A DNA stretch of 64,000 bases from Gnetum montanum. Taxonomy: Eukaryota > Streptophyta > Gnetopsida > Gnetales > Gnetaceae. This document shows, one piece after another, positions 20,419 through 32,700 of this stretch. Numbering within the stretch: the first letter of the stretch is position 1; every line of letters starts with the position of its first letter. The notes below the pieces were generated by a model. That model searched no databases. It worked only from the letters and a program-made list of their open reading frames with translations, and had not been told where the DNA came from. The DNA lies in contig MNCI01004811.1 in the NCBI GenBank assembly GCA_015680685.1, forward strand, positions 3,472 through 67,471. Direction: 5' to 3'. The translations under genes were made by a program, and so were the position numbers.

Positions 20419-23400
20419 ATGATGACTTCTGCCACCACCACTATTGGTGCTTCCAACATGGAAGTGCCCTTCGTAGTCCAAGGCACTACTGGTGCCAAAC
20501 AAAGGTTGAATCCAATACTAGAAACACACTAGTCTCTTAGGATCCAAAATCGAGGACCTGAAGGCCTAGCCTAGTAACATAAGCATTATAATTTCCTTTG
20601 CATGAAGGTGCAAGCTCACCTACCCTTAGATTTACACAAACTTGAAGAAAAACGTTGCTTCGAGTTCGCTTACTGCAACAGGGAGGAATTCAATCCTAAC
20701 CAGAGCATTTCCCTGCCTTTGACACAAGTGAACCAAAGGCTGCTAGATCAACTAATCTAGTTGACAAGGCTTACGGGGCAACAAGACACAACGTCCAACT
20801 AGGATGACACCATTCAAGATAGGCAGGAGGAACTTGACTCCCAATCGAAAGAGGAAGGCCCAGCCAACTCCATTCCTGTCCCACCTACCCAATCCTTCTG
20901 GGCCAACCCATTGCCTGCCACCACCCCCTTCACCATCACGCCTATGCTTTAGCAACCTACAACTACAACTATAGTGGGTAGACATGCTACATTCCTAGCA
21001 CCTCATCACCCCTATTGCCCAGTTGCACCCGCAGTAACTGTGCCACTGCAAGTTATTTATTAGCACGCTACCACAACACGTAATACGCCTATCACGACTA
21101 CCCTACTACATGTCCATACTATACCTACTCTACAACTGCACCTAACTCCTATACCAATGCCTACATATGTATCCATTCCACCCACTATGATGGGCCTAGG
21201 TCCATCCACATGGTGGACTCCACTCACTTCCTCGTCTGTTCTACAACCATCGCAGATGTCTCATTACATTCGTCCTCAGGTCTACTTGACTCCACAAACG
21301 GCACAACCTGGAGTAGGGTCATGGGGTGTCCCACTAGTGACCCAAGCTACCTACCCAATGACTCAATCCACTATTACCCCTATGATGATACCGCCCACCA
21401 GATGGTGGACAACGCAAATGACAGCTTTAGCAAGGGTGGTCCCAACGGCACAGCCGATGGATCAAATTGCCACCACTACCATGCCACATGTGGGGGTTGC
21501 CTCTACAGTCCCTCAAAAATATACAACATCCCTAGGTCTGGACCAAGCATTTTAACTTATTCAAACCCTAACCAAGGAAGTAAAATGCCTCAAAGCTGTT
21601 GGGCCCGATATGGTACAAGTCATGGACTTTTACCAAGATGACCCCATCAACCTTGCAATCCCTGCCTTGATATTATGACCCAGGATGTTCCTCTTGCACT
21701 TCATGAAGTACGACAGAGAAGGAGATCCCAATACACATCTCATCACTTTCTGGTCAGTCTTTGTTGCTACAAAAATGACCGCATACGATCATTCGCATCT
21801 TTGCCAGGTCCCTAGCTAGGAAAGCCCTAGATTGGTATCACACATTGCCACATTCATCCATTTTGACTTTGGAAGAAATCTTGACCCAATTCATGACATG
21901 CTTAAAGTATAACTTGAAGCCAGAAACCATGCTGGATCAGCTGATGAACGTGAAGCAAGACCCACTAGAACCAGTCCAAAAATTCACTCAACGATGGAGT
22001 GCAACCCTTAACAAAATTCGTGAACCTATTGCAAAGGCTCATTTGTTAGCCATCATTAAGGGTGTAGTGAATGACTTCATCAAGTAAAAACTATATTACC
22101 TCACTCCATGATCACTTAATCAAGCTTTTGCTCAAATGAAAAGCATACAAGACGCAACTGAGATAAGCAAAGACCCAGCTTATGTCACTTACAAGAATAG
22201 TTTTGTAAAGAAGAACAAGGGTAAGGCCCCAACAACCATGGTGGCTACTGTGGTAGCTAAGGATAAGCCCAAACATAGCAATAGTGGAAACAAGAATAAT
22301 AAGAAATCGACCATACCTACAGCTAACTTAGGGCCTAAGCTAGGCCAAGCATTACAACCCACCACGCCTGCACCCAAGACATCTGCATACACCAAACCTA
22401 ACTTTGAACATAAAGATCATTCAAAATACACTCCGCTTCCCCTCAAACCTTTAGAACTCCTAAAGAAACTATTGGAAGTAGGATACATTCAACAAAAATT
22501 GATGTCAGAAGAAACAAACATGAGGCATTGACGCTACTGCGAGCTCCTTAGAAATCCTTGTTTAGCCCTGCCCAACGAGCCTCCAGTCGCTAAAGGTTTT
22601 AGGCTTGATAGGTTTTGTGACTACCATCAACTATGTGGTCATACCATGGATTATTTTCTATCGTTTCAAGATGACATCCAAAGATTGATTGACCTAGGGC
22701 AGTTGGTGCTAGATGAAAGTAGCCCAGTACGTCCTAAAAACCAATCCATGTATGTCTATACTAATCCCCTCAACACCAACAACATTGGCTATGTAATCAA
22801 TGCCATCGGTATTGACAACGATCCCATGTCACCCTTCCAAATGTTTGTGATTTGCATGCCTCAGCGTAGTGCGCCAATGCCACCAATGGCTAGTCCAAGC
22901 CCACAGTCGTCCTTCATCCTGAAAGTCCCACCATGGTCATCTACCTCTGCATCACCTATTGGCAGGGCTACGTGACCCCATCTACTAACACCTCTAGCTC
23001 CATTTGTCACCAGGGGGCTAATGTCTTCGACAGCCCCCATCCCGTGCAACAACATTATACAACCTCCTCACGCTACAACGTGAGAAACCTACCTGGTGGA
23101 CGAGGCATCGAAAAGGAATACCATCAAAAGCATCTCCAAAACTATGCCTTCGCCCTTTAAATTTACACCTTTGTCACCAAGGATGAAGGTTGATGCAAGT
23201 GCACAACCTGTGACATCCTGTCGCCAAAAATTTGAACCTGGGTTTGGGGTCGTCTCCCCTCAGGAGATTCGTCTTTTAGGATGAATCGAGGAGGAGGGTG
23301 TCAAATAAGCAAGCATCCAAGACTTCTTGAATGCCCTAACCCAGGTTTGGAAAATCCTAAGGTAGAAAAATACCATGTTAAGCCTATAAGACTTAGTCAT

Positions 23401-23600
23401 AATATCTGATCCTCACCATGAGGCTCTAGTCCACATGTTAACAGTAATCCCGGTCGATGAAAACATGGTGGTAGACGAGAAAGTGATCCACTCAGTCATA
23501 CTCCCCTTTGTACCCATGGAGTGTGCACCTCCACTAATTTTTAGCAACAAAGCCATTAAGGAAGATCCTAAAAAGGGTTAAGTTACTATAGTGCCTCTCT
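20419..23600 (+). pseudogene. gag polyprotein of E2, broken
   Basis: ATG at 20419 (a second at 20422) was chosen because the early motif NFLCMKVQAHLPLD (about 20592-20635) matches NFICVKIQARLALS in E5 and NFFCAKIQANIPLD in E3. A Pro/Thr-rich region follows (20880-21540), then the capsid-like part VMDFYQDDPIN...GDPNTH (21615-21740), LEEILTQFM...YNLKPE, DPLEPVQKFTQRW (21845-22087), a Lys-rich stretch (22200-22320), and a zinc-knuckle-like FCDYHQLCGHTMDYFL (22613-22660). Frames shift between about 21720 and 21845 and again after 22975; several TAG stops. Gag would form the particle and bind the RNA. Confidence 0.85.
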
Positions 23601-24250
23601 TCATCACAATTTGGATCAGCCAGTACCGAATTTGAAGGGTACATGTCGATGATGGGGTAGCCAAAAATGCCATTTCTTTGCCTATTATAAAGAAGATGGG
23701 TTGGTTGACCAGATCAAACCAATAATGACGTCATGCCTATGGTGCTTCAATGGGACACATGTCCTGGTAAAAGGCATAGTTCATGTAAACTTCGTATTAG
23801 GGAATGAGCTCCCCACAGATGCAACGTTCTTCATAGTCAAAGAAATGCCTGGGTTTAACCTAATCTTGGGAAGATCGTGGTTAGCACAACTCGAGGCTAT
23901 CTCCTCGCCCATACACAAGGAAATCCACTTACCATACGAGGGTAGGGAGGTGATAATCCATGGTGACGGGGTGGTAACACAAGTAATCAGTAACGTAAAC
24001 ATGGAGGAAGGCTTAGAGGTTACAACCTCTGAAGATGAAGTGCCTGTTCATGCATGCACCAATCATACAACGAAGGGATCGGCCCAATGAAGCAACCCTC
24101 AGATAGAAAACATTTGGGTGGAGTTGCCCTTTCAAGTGGAAGATAGTAACACGAGTGAAGACCCTTGCGAAATGCCTCGACTGTACATCCTAATTAACCC
24201 ACGAAAGGTCAAGAGGTAGCTACGCATAGCATAGTAGCCTTATGACCTCC
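23601..24250 (+). pseudogene. retropepsin-like protease of E2
   Basis: Active-site segment VHVDDGVAKN (about 23640-23670) is the D-S/D-G-A motif. A frameshift follows, and the domain continues at 23701-24090 with VLVKGIVHVNFVL, FFIVKEMPGFNLILGRSWLAQL (flap and ILGRxW end) and a tail of about 60 residues. Closely matches E3 (51650-51966) and E4 (42454-42705). Cleaves the Gag-Pol precursor in active relatives. Confidence 0.8.
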
Positions 24251-24321
24251 CACCTAGTTGCCATCCTCGCATATTCGCTTTCTACTTAGCTTGCTAGCGT
24301 GTCATCTTTTTGGCATGATAT

Positions 24322-24385
24322 GCCAATGGCCCGAAATGGCCCAAAACTAACAAACGGCCCAAAATGGCCTAAAACTAGCATACCA
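24322..24385 (+). repeat. GGCC-type minisatellite between protease and antisense gene (E2)
   Basis: Two to three units: AATGGCCCGAAATGGCCC, AAAACTAACA, CGGCCCAAAATGGCCTAAAA then CTAGCA. Same array, longer, at 52415-52640 (E3) and 41680-41830 (E4). Shares the AAACTAGCA core with the array after integrase. Confidence 0.7.
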
Positions 24386-24531
24386 AAGCATGAAAAATTC
24401 ACATAACACACATGATAACACGAAAACGGTTTTCTTTCTGGAGTCTTGCATTTCAGTCAAAATTTTTCGCCTATTGGTAGTGTCTGTAAATTCTTCCGAA
24501 AAAGAGAGAGGGGGAGTCCATCTTCATGCTC

Positions 24532-27500
24532 TTACAAGCTATCCCTGGTTGCATTACCTTCACCGTTTGTCTCTACCTCATCCACTTTCACATCATCTGC
24601 TCCTATATTGCTCCCCAGCGCCACCTCATTCCTTCCCTCCATGAACCTCACATCCTCGTTAAGAGCCTGTGCCCCAAAAGATAAAGTAGTTATTAGGGGC
24701 AACAAATGCGATAAATGACAACTATAGCAAAGCATCAAAGTGACTAACTTAAGGGGAGCTTATGTCAGTCACAAGAGATATCTGGTCTAGACCAAGCCTA
24801 AGATGATGCTCAATTTCCTCCATCGAAATATTCATCCAAGGCCTGTCATTAGGTTCAGCATTCGCAGCGGCAACTTTCTTCCTTTCCAAAGTGGTCCATT
24901 TTAGAGGTCCCGGGGAAAGAGAGGTGGTGGCGGTCTCTCCTGTAAGAAGGGTCACCTCCAAATCTGGAGATTCCATGACCTTCACCTACTCTTTAAATTT
25001 TACATAAGCCTTAGAAGCACTGATCGCCTTCACGAACGCCTCGTACAAGAATGCCTTCATAGCAGCATCTTTATACAACCTTCAATGAGTTTCTTTTTCT
25101 TGCTTGTATGTATATTTGTGGTCCCTTTGGCTCTTCCCCCATTCGAAGATCTTGACATAGATGTCCTTCATATCTTGGCACTTCTAGTCCAGAAAATCCA
25201 TCTACATCGGTTGTTCGACTATTTCATGAGTGGATTCTACACTCTGATGGAAAATCTGGCATAATCAGCCACAACCCTTTGCAACTCCGCAAGGTCAGGA
25301 CTACGGTTTACGAGGTAATCAATCCTTGACATAAGGTTCTCCACCTTAGCAATCAGTTCCGCCTCTTTCTGCTCGCTCTTGTGGGCTTGTTTCCACAATT
25401 CCTCATTGGTACATCTACATTCCCATATAGAGCGTGCCGAGTGCAAGGTGCATTTGTAAGCCTCATCAAATATACGACAAGATACTTCAATCACGTCAGA
25501 CGAAAGTGTGGGTATCGTTCTAATCTCCATAGGTTGAGTTGGGCCCCACTTGAGCCGAGAGGCTATAGAAAGTATAGCAATCATGTTACATAACATAAAT
25601 CAATACGTTCAAGAGTTGTAGCATAGTAGCATAGGGGCTATCAACACTCCTACTCACCTGCACGAGGATCCACCTACTGAAGGCATTTGATCATGTCATC
25701 AAAAAGCCCTTGAACAAACATAAACCTGTCAGGAATTTCAGCCCACGACTCCATCTGGGGCAGAGAAGGTCCTAAGACATCAGCAGTAGCACCTGTTACA
25801 AAATTAAGCATGACAGCAATGGCTGAAGTGGACTACGGTAGAGTATATTCAAATCCTAAACTCACCAACATTCAGCTGTTGTCCTATTTCTTGCTGGTGC
25901 AAGACAATCATGGTAGGTTCAGTAGAAGGCCCAGCGAAGTGCATAGGAACCCCTACCTCAAGCGTTGGTGCTTTTCCTTTCAGGAGAGTAGCATCTTTTT
26001 TATTTTTGAAAGACACCTCTTCATTGGTAGGAAGAGGCTCCCTAATAGCAAGAGCTCCTACCCCAGAGGCAAGAGCTCCATTATTCCTAGCTGGGGCCCT
26101 TTCTTCCAAAGTTGGGCCCTCCACATCTTTATTTGTTGTCTCGTTCTAAGGACTGACACTTCCTCGTCACCTTCTTCTTCACCTTCTTCTTTTGTTACCC
26201 ACAATGGGTATACACATAACAAATTGAAGTTGGTTAACTCAAAACTAATACCATACTACAAAGCACCACTTAGCTAAGCATGGAATAGCTAGCACTCTAA
26301 ACACTCAGCAATGGGGGGTTGCATTCGCCACAACTTGAACCGTAGTTTTCGCTCATCTTCATGAGGGCTTTCCCTAGCAAGGGGAGGTCTCTTTCTCTGC
26401 AACTCTGTAGGCATGGTCTTAGCCATAAGATGATCACCCTGGGTCGCATTGCCAACTATGGCAGGGGGAGTCTCCCCTATGCTATCCTAACCACAAGCCC
26501 TATGAACCACAAGACCTTTAGTCATTACAAAAAATGAATCCCCAACCATCTTCAGGGAAGCTTGGGCTTGCATGGTCCAAAAGACCTATCGAATCCATGG
26601 CTTGGGAATCTGGTCACGGTCCAGATCAAACTAGACCCTTTCCTCTTGGACCACCAGGAACTCCGTGAAGTGCTTTAAACAGCCTATGTAAAAAGCATAG
26701 TGTATGTTAGAGCGGGACTCCGTTTGCTCATGGAGCCACAAAATCTTGCCCTACAAGCCACTACATAGGAATCTGGCCCAGTTATAATGGGCCCCTTCCT
26801 CCGTGACTTCCCACATTACCTAAGCCTGTTCAAGCCCCAAGACCTTCCCTTGGGTGAGCAGTTGAGGAAATCCATAAGCATGAAAGGCCAGGTATATCCC
26901 CATGGTAGGACCATCCTTAAGCTTTTCCATAGGGAATCCTTTCTGCTCCTTGGTGAGCCTCAGCCACTCCTAGATATGCTACTTATGGAGGGTCAACTCC
27001 TACTTGCCCTTCGACATCACATCGGTGTGACCAGTAGAGATGCTAAACAAATCTACAAATAGTTGGTCATTGATGTCAATGACCACTAGCACATCTTGCA
27101 CGTACGTGCGAAAGCGGCTCACCTACCCAAAAAAGGAATTGACTAAGGAAAGCATCTTGGCAGCAGGAACACCTGGATTTGGTGCAATAAACAAATCCAT
27201 AAACCCAACCATCTAGATTCTTCTAAGCAAGGGGCCCAGAGCCCCTTGTTCTAACCAGTTCTGGCTTTCCGATACCTCATCATATTTAAAGTAGATGTTC
27301 TTCCCTTGCCTTCTAGCAGTCACCATCGTCACTTCACGGGGCTTCTTCACTCCTACAGCAATAATCACAAAACATACCTTAGCAAAAAAAAAAAAACCAC
27401 ACATGCTTATTAACCCACCAGGTCTATATGGTAAAGGGAATAGTGGGAGTTCAACCACTAAGACTGCTTCAAGCATAACTTGCTTAAAAGGTTCTCTCCA

Positions 27501-28857
27501 CTCCTTGTCTAGCTAACCCTTTGTCCTAAAATTACTGTAGAAAGAGGCAAGTGTGTGTAGGTGGGAATGGTATCCTTCCCCACAATGAGCAATCACACCC
27601 ACCCACAGGCTCTTGGCAGAGGAAAAATTCTTGTAGGGCTAGTTGTGTTGTGGCCAACTTGTCCAATTGATCATGAATCCCATCATCATTAAGATAGAAC
27701 CTGGTAACAAGTGCACACTCTTAACATTCAGCCAAGCACGGCCAATGTTGCACAATCAAGAAAAGTAAAGACATGAAACTCACCCAACAATATAGTAAAT
27801 GGTCCCTTGTGGGTTCAGAAATTATGTTGCCATATGGCGTGCAAGGTACAATGTGTTGTAAGGATGATAACACTGGTATTCTGGCATATCCCAGATCCAA
27901 GCCAGGCGCCTCAACCCTATGGAGAGTTGGGTAGACCCTCCTCCTGACCTACTCATAGTTGCATCATCAGAAAGATATCTTAGGATGCCCTGATTAGTCC
28001 TTGGTAGCAAAGCCTCTATTATGCTGGATGCCCGCATCTCATTCGAGGAGGACGAAACCATGAGACTGCACTGGATGAGAAGGGATTGCAGGAAGTCTTG
28101 CACCCCGTCCCTAAACCAAACTGCTTGATCTCCCAAATGTATCGAGGGAGGGGGGACATTGGCCATAGGTTTTCCTATAAGACATAAGACTCCTTCAAGA
28201 TCCAAAATGATCAATCTAGACCTTGGCCCTACCCTACATGATGGAAATAGCAAATAGTGACATCAAATATGAACATAATACATGCGCAGCGTAGAAGCAC
28301 TTAGCCAACCATAAATGTAGCACAGCATAATCCTTGTTCATCATAGCATAACAAAGATGCAAAATCCTAGCATAGTGAGAACATGTAAGTAACTCGGAAT
28401 GGCAAAAAAATAACTAACAGTATTCCCAAACAAAATACGTGCCTACGTCATACATAATTATACCCTCCCGAAGGTTTTACATCATGGCATGTCAAGGTTT
28501 AGTAGCCTAAAGAACCCTGGTCTCGCAGCCATGACAACTACCATGGTAGTGATAGCCTTGCATGTAACCACAACGAGACCCTTCCACAACAACGATGATT
28601 GAAAGAAAGCGAGACTACGAAAACACCAAAACCAAAAGGACACAGCCACTAAAAATACTAGTAGCAAAAAAAATGAGACATAAAACTAGAGTAGAAGATG
28701 GTAGAGGATGAAAGGAGAAAAGAATGCAAGAGACATAAAAAACTCACTAGGTCAATAGTGTGCCCTCCTGCGTTGGAACGCGCACCCATGGTCCACGTCT
28801 TAGGGTCTTCTTCACCTCCCCGACCTTCGTTAGCACCAAATGAGTCTTAGGAGCCAT
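24532..28857 (-). pseudogene. antisense spliced gene inside E2 (aORF)
   Basis: Minus strand, opposite to E2. Proposed exon 1: ATG 28857 (MAPKTHLVLTKVGEV) to 28748, donor GTGAGT. Exon 2: 28233-27784 (450 nt), preceded by CATGTAG. Intron 2: 27783-27701, 83 nt, GTGAGT...TTACCAG. Exon 3 from 27700 to about 27420; exon 4 from 27352. A later intron of 95 nt (25657-25563, GTGAGT...TCTATAG) precedes PSRLKWGPTQP and a coiled-coil-like WECRCTNEELWKQAHKSEQ. Last exon: acceptor GGGGCACAG, then ALNEDVRFMEG to TAA at 24532. Exon 2 protein has LIILDLEGVLCLI, FRDGVQDFL and SLMVSSSSNEMRASSI, which recall FCP1/NIF-type HAD phosphatases (weak; second Asp is Glu). Exon 4 has KYDEV and MDLF blocks of unknown function. 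Same exons in E3 and E4. Some stops and shifts. Confidence 0.72.
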
Positions 28858-29732
28858 AGCCCTACTAGTAGATTTATGACCATCACCTTAGAAATTTGCC
28901 TCGAAGTGGATTAACATAGTGACTCCATGCCTCAAAATCACCGAAGTGCTCTAACAAGGATTATGCGCTTCTAGGGAAAAAATAGTGAAATTACCATGAT
29001 TCAACCCCTATTTATGGTAGTAAGAGCAAAATGGGGAAACTTCCTTTCTCTCTCTCCAATTAAGGCAGGGCATGGCATGCAACATAGCATGCTCGCCACG
29101 ACATCACGACACTATTAGCATTTAAACCTCAGCATGCTTCAAGTTAGTTACTCACCTTCTCGAAAATAAAAATAATATGATAATATTTATTTTCGATTAA
29201 AGGTCCAAAAAGACCTTAAGCTAACAAAGCTAGCATGATTATGCTCCTTAAGACTTAAAGATAGCAATTTCAAATAGTAACAGCCGCAATTCTCAATGAC
29301 GTCAAACAAAGTAGTTACGCTTCTTACATCAGCAATCACCTAGCGCACCTCAACATAAGGGTAGCATATTCCCTAAAAGTTTTGTGCCTTCATTCCCGTA
29401 TTGGCCCCCCAGTACATCTCGTACTCGTAATCCCATCTCTTTTATCATTATTTAGCGCAGGAAGGCTTTGCATGTCACAATATGGCAATCCAAAATGACA
29501 ATTAAACCAGTGGTTTGGCATCCATATACAACCTCACACTTTACATAAACAATGTCTATGTCTTCAACTATCCTAAATCCCTGTGCCTGGGCAGTATGCC
29601 ATGACCCTAATAGTGAGCTCTCAATCTTTACATCGCCTTATTTGGCAAGTTGCATCTCGGTGTTGATTTGTAGATTTAAGTTCTGCACAACCTCTCATGA
29701 TCCTTAGCTAGGCTCTCATCTTGTGATGGTAG
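28858..29732 (+). other. E2 region between antisense gene and pol
   Basis: No gene recognised. It is the 5' flank of the antisense gene (a candidate promoter side) and the upstream flank of pol. Short AT-rich and AAGACCTTAAGCTAA words near 29205-29260 are worn relatives of the minisatellite core. It ends in CTTGTGATGGTAG (29732), an acceptor-like site 12 bases before the pol ATG at 29745. Confidence 0.5.
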
Positions 29733-29744
29733 GTTAAGTAAGAA

Positions 29745-32700
29745 ATGGAAGCCTACCATGTCCTATCCACACCTCTAATATTAACAGGGCCACAAGGCAA
29801 GCTCGTAAGATAGTTAAACCCCGACGCGATTGACTAGCAGTTGATTGCGATTAATACTATAGCAACCTTAGAAGCACCCCCGGATTGGCCCAGGCACTTA
29901 GTCCATGTCCTAGATTTGGAGGCCATGGATGTAACCAAGGATCCTCTCATTGAGATACCCGTAACCACTACAATAATGGAGGTAAAGAAATTAAGGCTTA
30001 GCTCTCTCCTAGATGCACAAATACATGAGGGCATAGTTAAAACCTTGCAAGAACACATTGACATCTTCGCATGGTCATATGAAGATATGCCAGGTCTAGA
30101 TCCATGGTTGATTCAGCATAATATCATCCTAGACCCCCACATGAAGGCAATCAAGGAAAAGGCACGTAAAATCAAGCTAGAAATCATGCTAGCTGTGAAG
30201 GATGAAATCACTAAGTTATACCAAGTAGGTTTCATCCGTGTAGTTGACTATTCAGAGTGGGTGTCCAACATCGTTGTGGTTTTGAGGAAAATAGAAGGAA
30301 TATGAATGTGTATAGATTTTTGAGATTTGAACAAGGCAACGATCAAGGATAACTTTCCACTACCGAGCATCAATCAACTCATCGACACCATGGCTAGACA
30401 TGCTTTTCTATCCTTCATGGATGGCTTCTCCAGATACAACCAAATCCGCATCAACCTGGAACACCAGTTGTCAACAACCTTCATGACCCCATGGGGAACC
30501 TTCTACTATACCATGATGCCCTTTGATCTCAAGAATGCTAGGGCAACAAACGAGTGAGCCATGACATACATTTTTAGTAACCACATCCTAGAAACATCAA
30601 ATGATTACGTGGACAATATAGCGGTTAAGTCTAAAGAGGCATTCCATCACCCATGTGATCTAGAGTCAGTCCTCAGGTGATGTCAAAGGCATGATTTGTG
30701 TCTTAATCCTAAGAAATGCATCTTTGGAGTAAAGACTGGACACATGTTAGGGTTTGTAGTATCGAAGGTTGGAATATGGGTGGACCCAGACAAAGTCAAA
30801 TCTATCATCAACGTAGCACCTCCCACAAACCTAAAGGAGTTACATGGTCTACAAGGTAGAGTGCAATTCATTTGAAGGTTTATTGCAAGACTAACTGATA
30901 AGTTACACCCCATGCAACATCTTTTGAGAAAAGGGGTTGACTTCAAGTGGATAGTCCAATGTCAAAAAGCCTTCGACAACCTGAAGAAAGAACTCTTGCA
31001 CCTACCAACCGTGCACCCACCGTAGAGGGACAAGCCTTTTTTTATATACCTTGCCACCTCCGACGCATCCATAGCAGCACTACTATGTCAGAAGCAGGAT
31101 GATGACTCTGAGATACGAGTGTATTAGCTGAGCCATGCATTAATATCATACGAGAAAAATTACAACAAGGTGGAAAGGAATTGCCTAACCTTACTGTTCA
31201 CACTAAAAAGGTGGCATCACTACCTATTCCACAGCACTACCAACATCATTTGCAAAAGCAACGTACTCTGAGCTATCACTGGAAACCTATACGAAAGCAG
31301 CAAGATAGCTCGATGGAAGGCCATAATAGCAGAATTTGATCTACACTATGTAAGCCAATTGTTGACAAAAGGCCAAGCCATAGCAACCTAACTTATGGCC
31401 TCGCTAGTCGACAACCAGGCAATCATCGATCCCAAGTTCCTAAATGAATACGTAAGTAACATTGCCATCATCCCACCACATTTCGAGGCAAACTTACACT
31501 TTGATGGCACCTCAACCATGCAAGGAGGTAGCACCGTTTCCATAATCACATTCCCCTCTGGGGAAATGTACCCATCCACTTATCGCTTTGCATTCTCGTG
31601 CACCAACAACGTGGCAGAATACGAGGGGCTACTCAGAGGCCTCTTAACTACCCACACACTACATGTATAATACCTGGTAATCTAGGGAGATTCACAACTA
31701 GTCGTAAATCAAATCACCAAAGTTTATGCCTGCAAGGCTACACATATGCAACCCTACTGCGACTTAGCAAAAGTCTTACTGAAAAAATTTATGACCACTG
31801 ATGTGCAACACATGCCACGTAGTGAGAACAACATAGAAAATGCCTTAGCTACCCTCGTGTTAAAAATGCCATCGCATTCCTTGGAAAACCTACTAATTGT
31901 GATTATAGAATGCATAGAACCTATCACTTGAGTAGAACACATGGCGTCTATTGACCCTGCGGACACCCAAGAATGGTACAATAACATTAAAGCATATTTA
32001 CGGCATGGCGAACTCCTAGGTGGATTGACATTAGGCTAGAGAGATGTAATCGAAAAGCGTGCCCAGCAATATGTGCTCATAAGAAATGATGCCCTATGCC
32101 AGTGATCCTATGATGGGATACTGCTAGCGTGTGTGGGTGGTGAGCAGGCACAAAAGGTAATTAACGAGGTTCATGAAGGGTTGTGTGGTGGACACATAGC
32201 ACTTAGGACTATGGTTGCAAAGATTAGATGCCTAGGGTATTAGTGGCCTTACATGGAGCGTGACTGCCTATCGAAAGTCAAGACATGTGACACATGTTAG
32301 AGATATGCAAATCTCATACACATAGTGCCTATAGACCTACACCCTGCAAAAATTACGTGGCCTTTCCAACTATGGGGACTAGACCTCATAGGGGCCATCA
32401 CTCCTAAGTCTTCTGTAGGGCATCGCTTCATTATCATCATCATAGAGTATTTTACTAAGTGGGTGGAAGCTTTTCTCCTAAGAAAAATGACATCCCAGCA
32501 AATCTATCACTTCATCCTTGATAACATCATAACTAGGTTTGGTCTTTCAATGACTATTGTATCCAACAATGGACCACAGTTCAGCAGTAAGAAAACCCAG
32601 GCCTTCTGTAGCAACCTAGGAATTAAACAATCATTTTCTTTCCCTTACTATCCATAGGTGAATAAATAGGCAGAGGCTACAAATAAGTCCATCATCAACT

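Noticed and set aside
27353-27377. GTATGT...CTGTAG as intron 3 of the E2 antisense gene
   Set aside because: Only 25 nt, too short to splice; a donor farther upstream (near 27420, GTTAATAAG) giving about 65-70 nt is more plausible.
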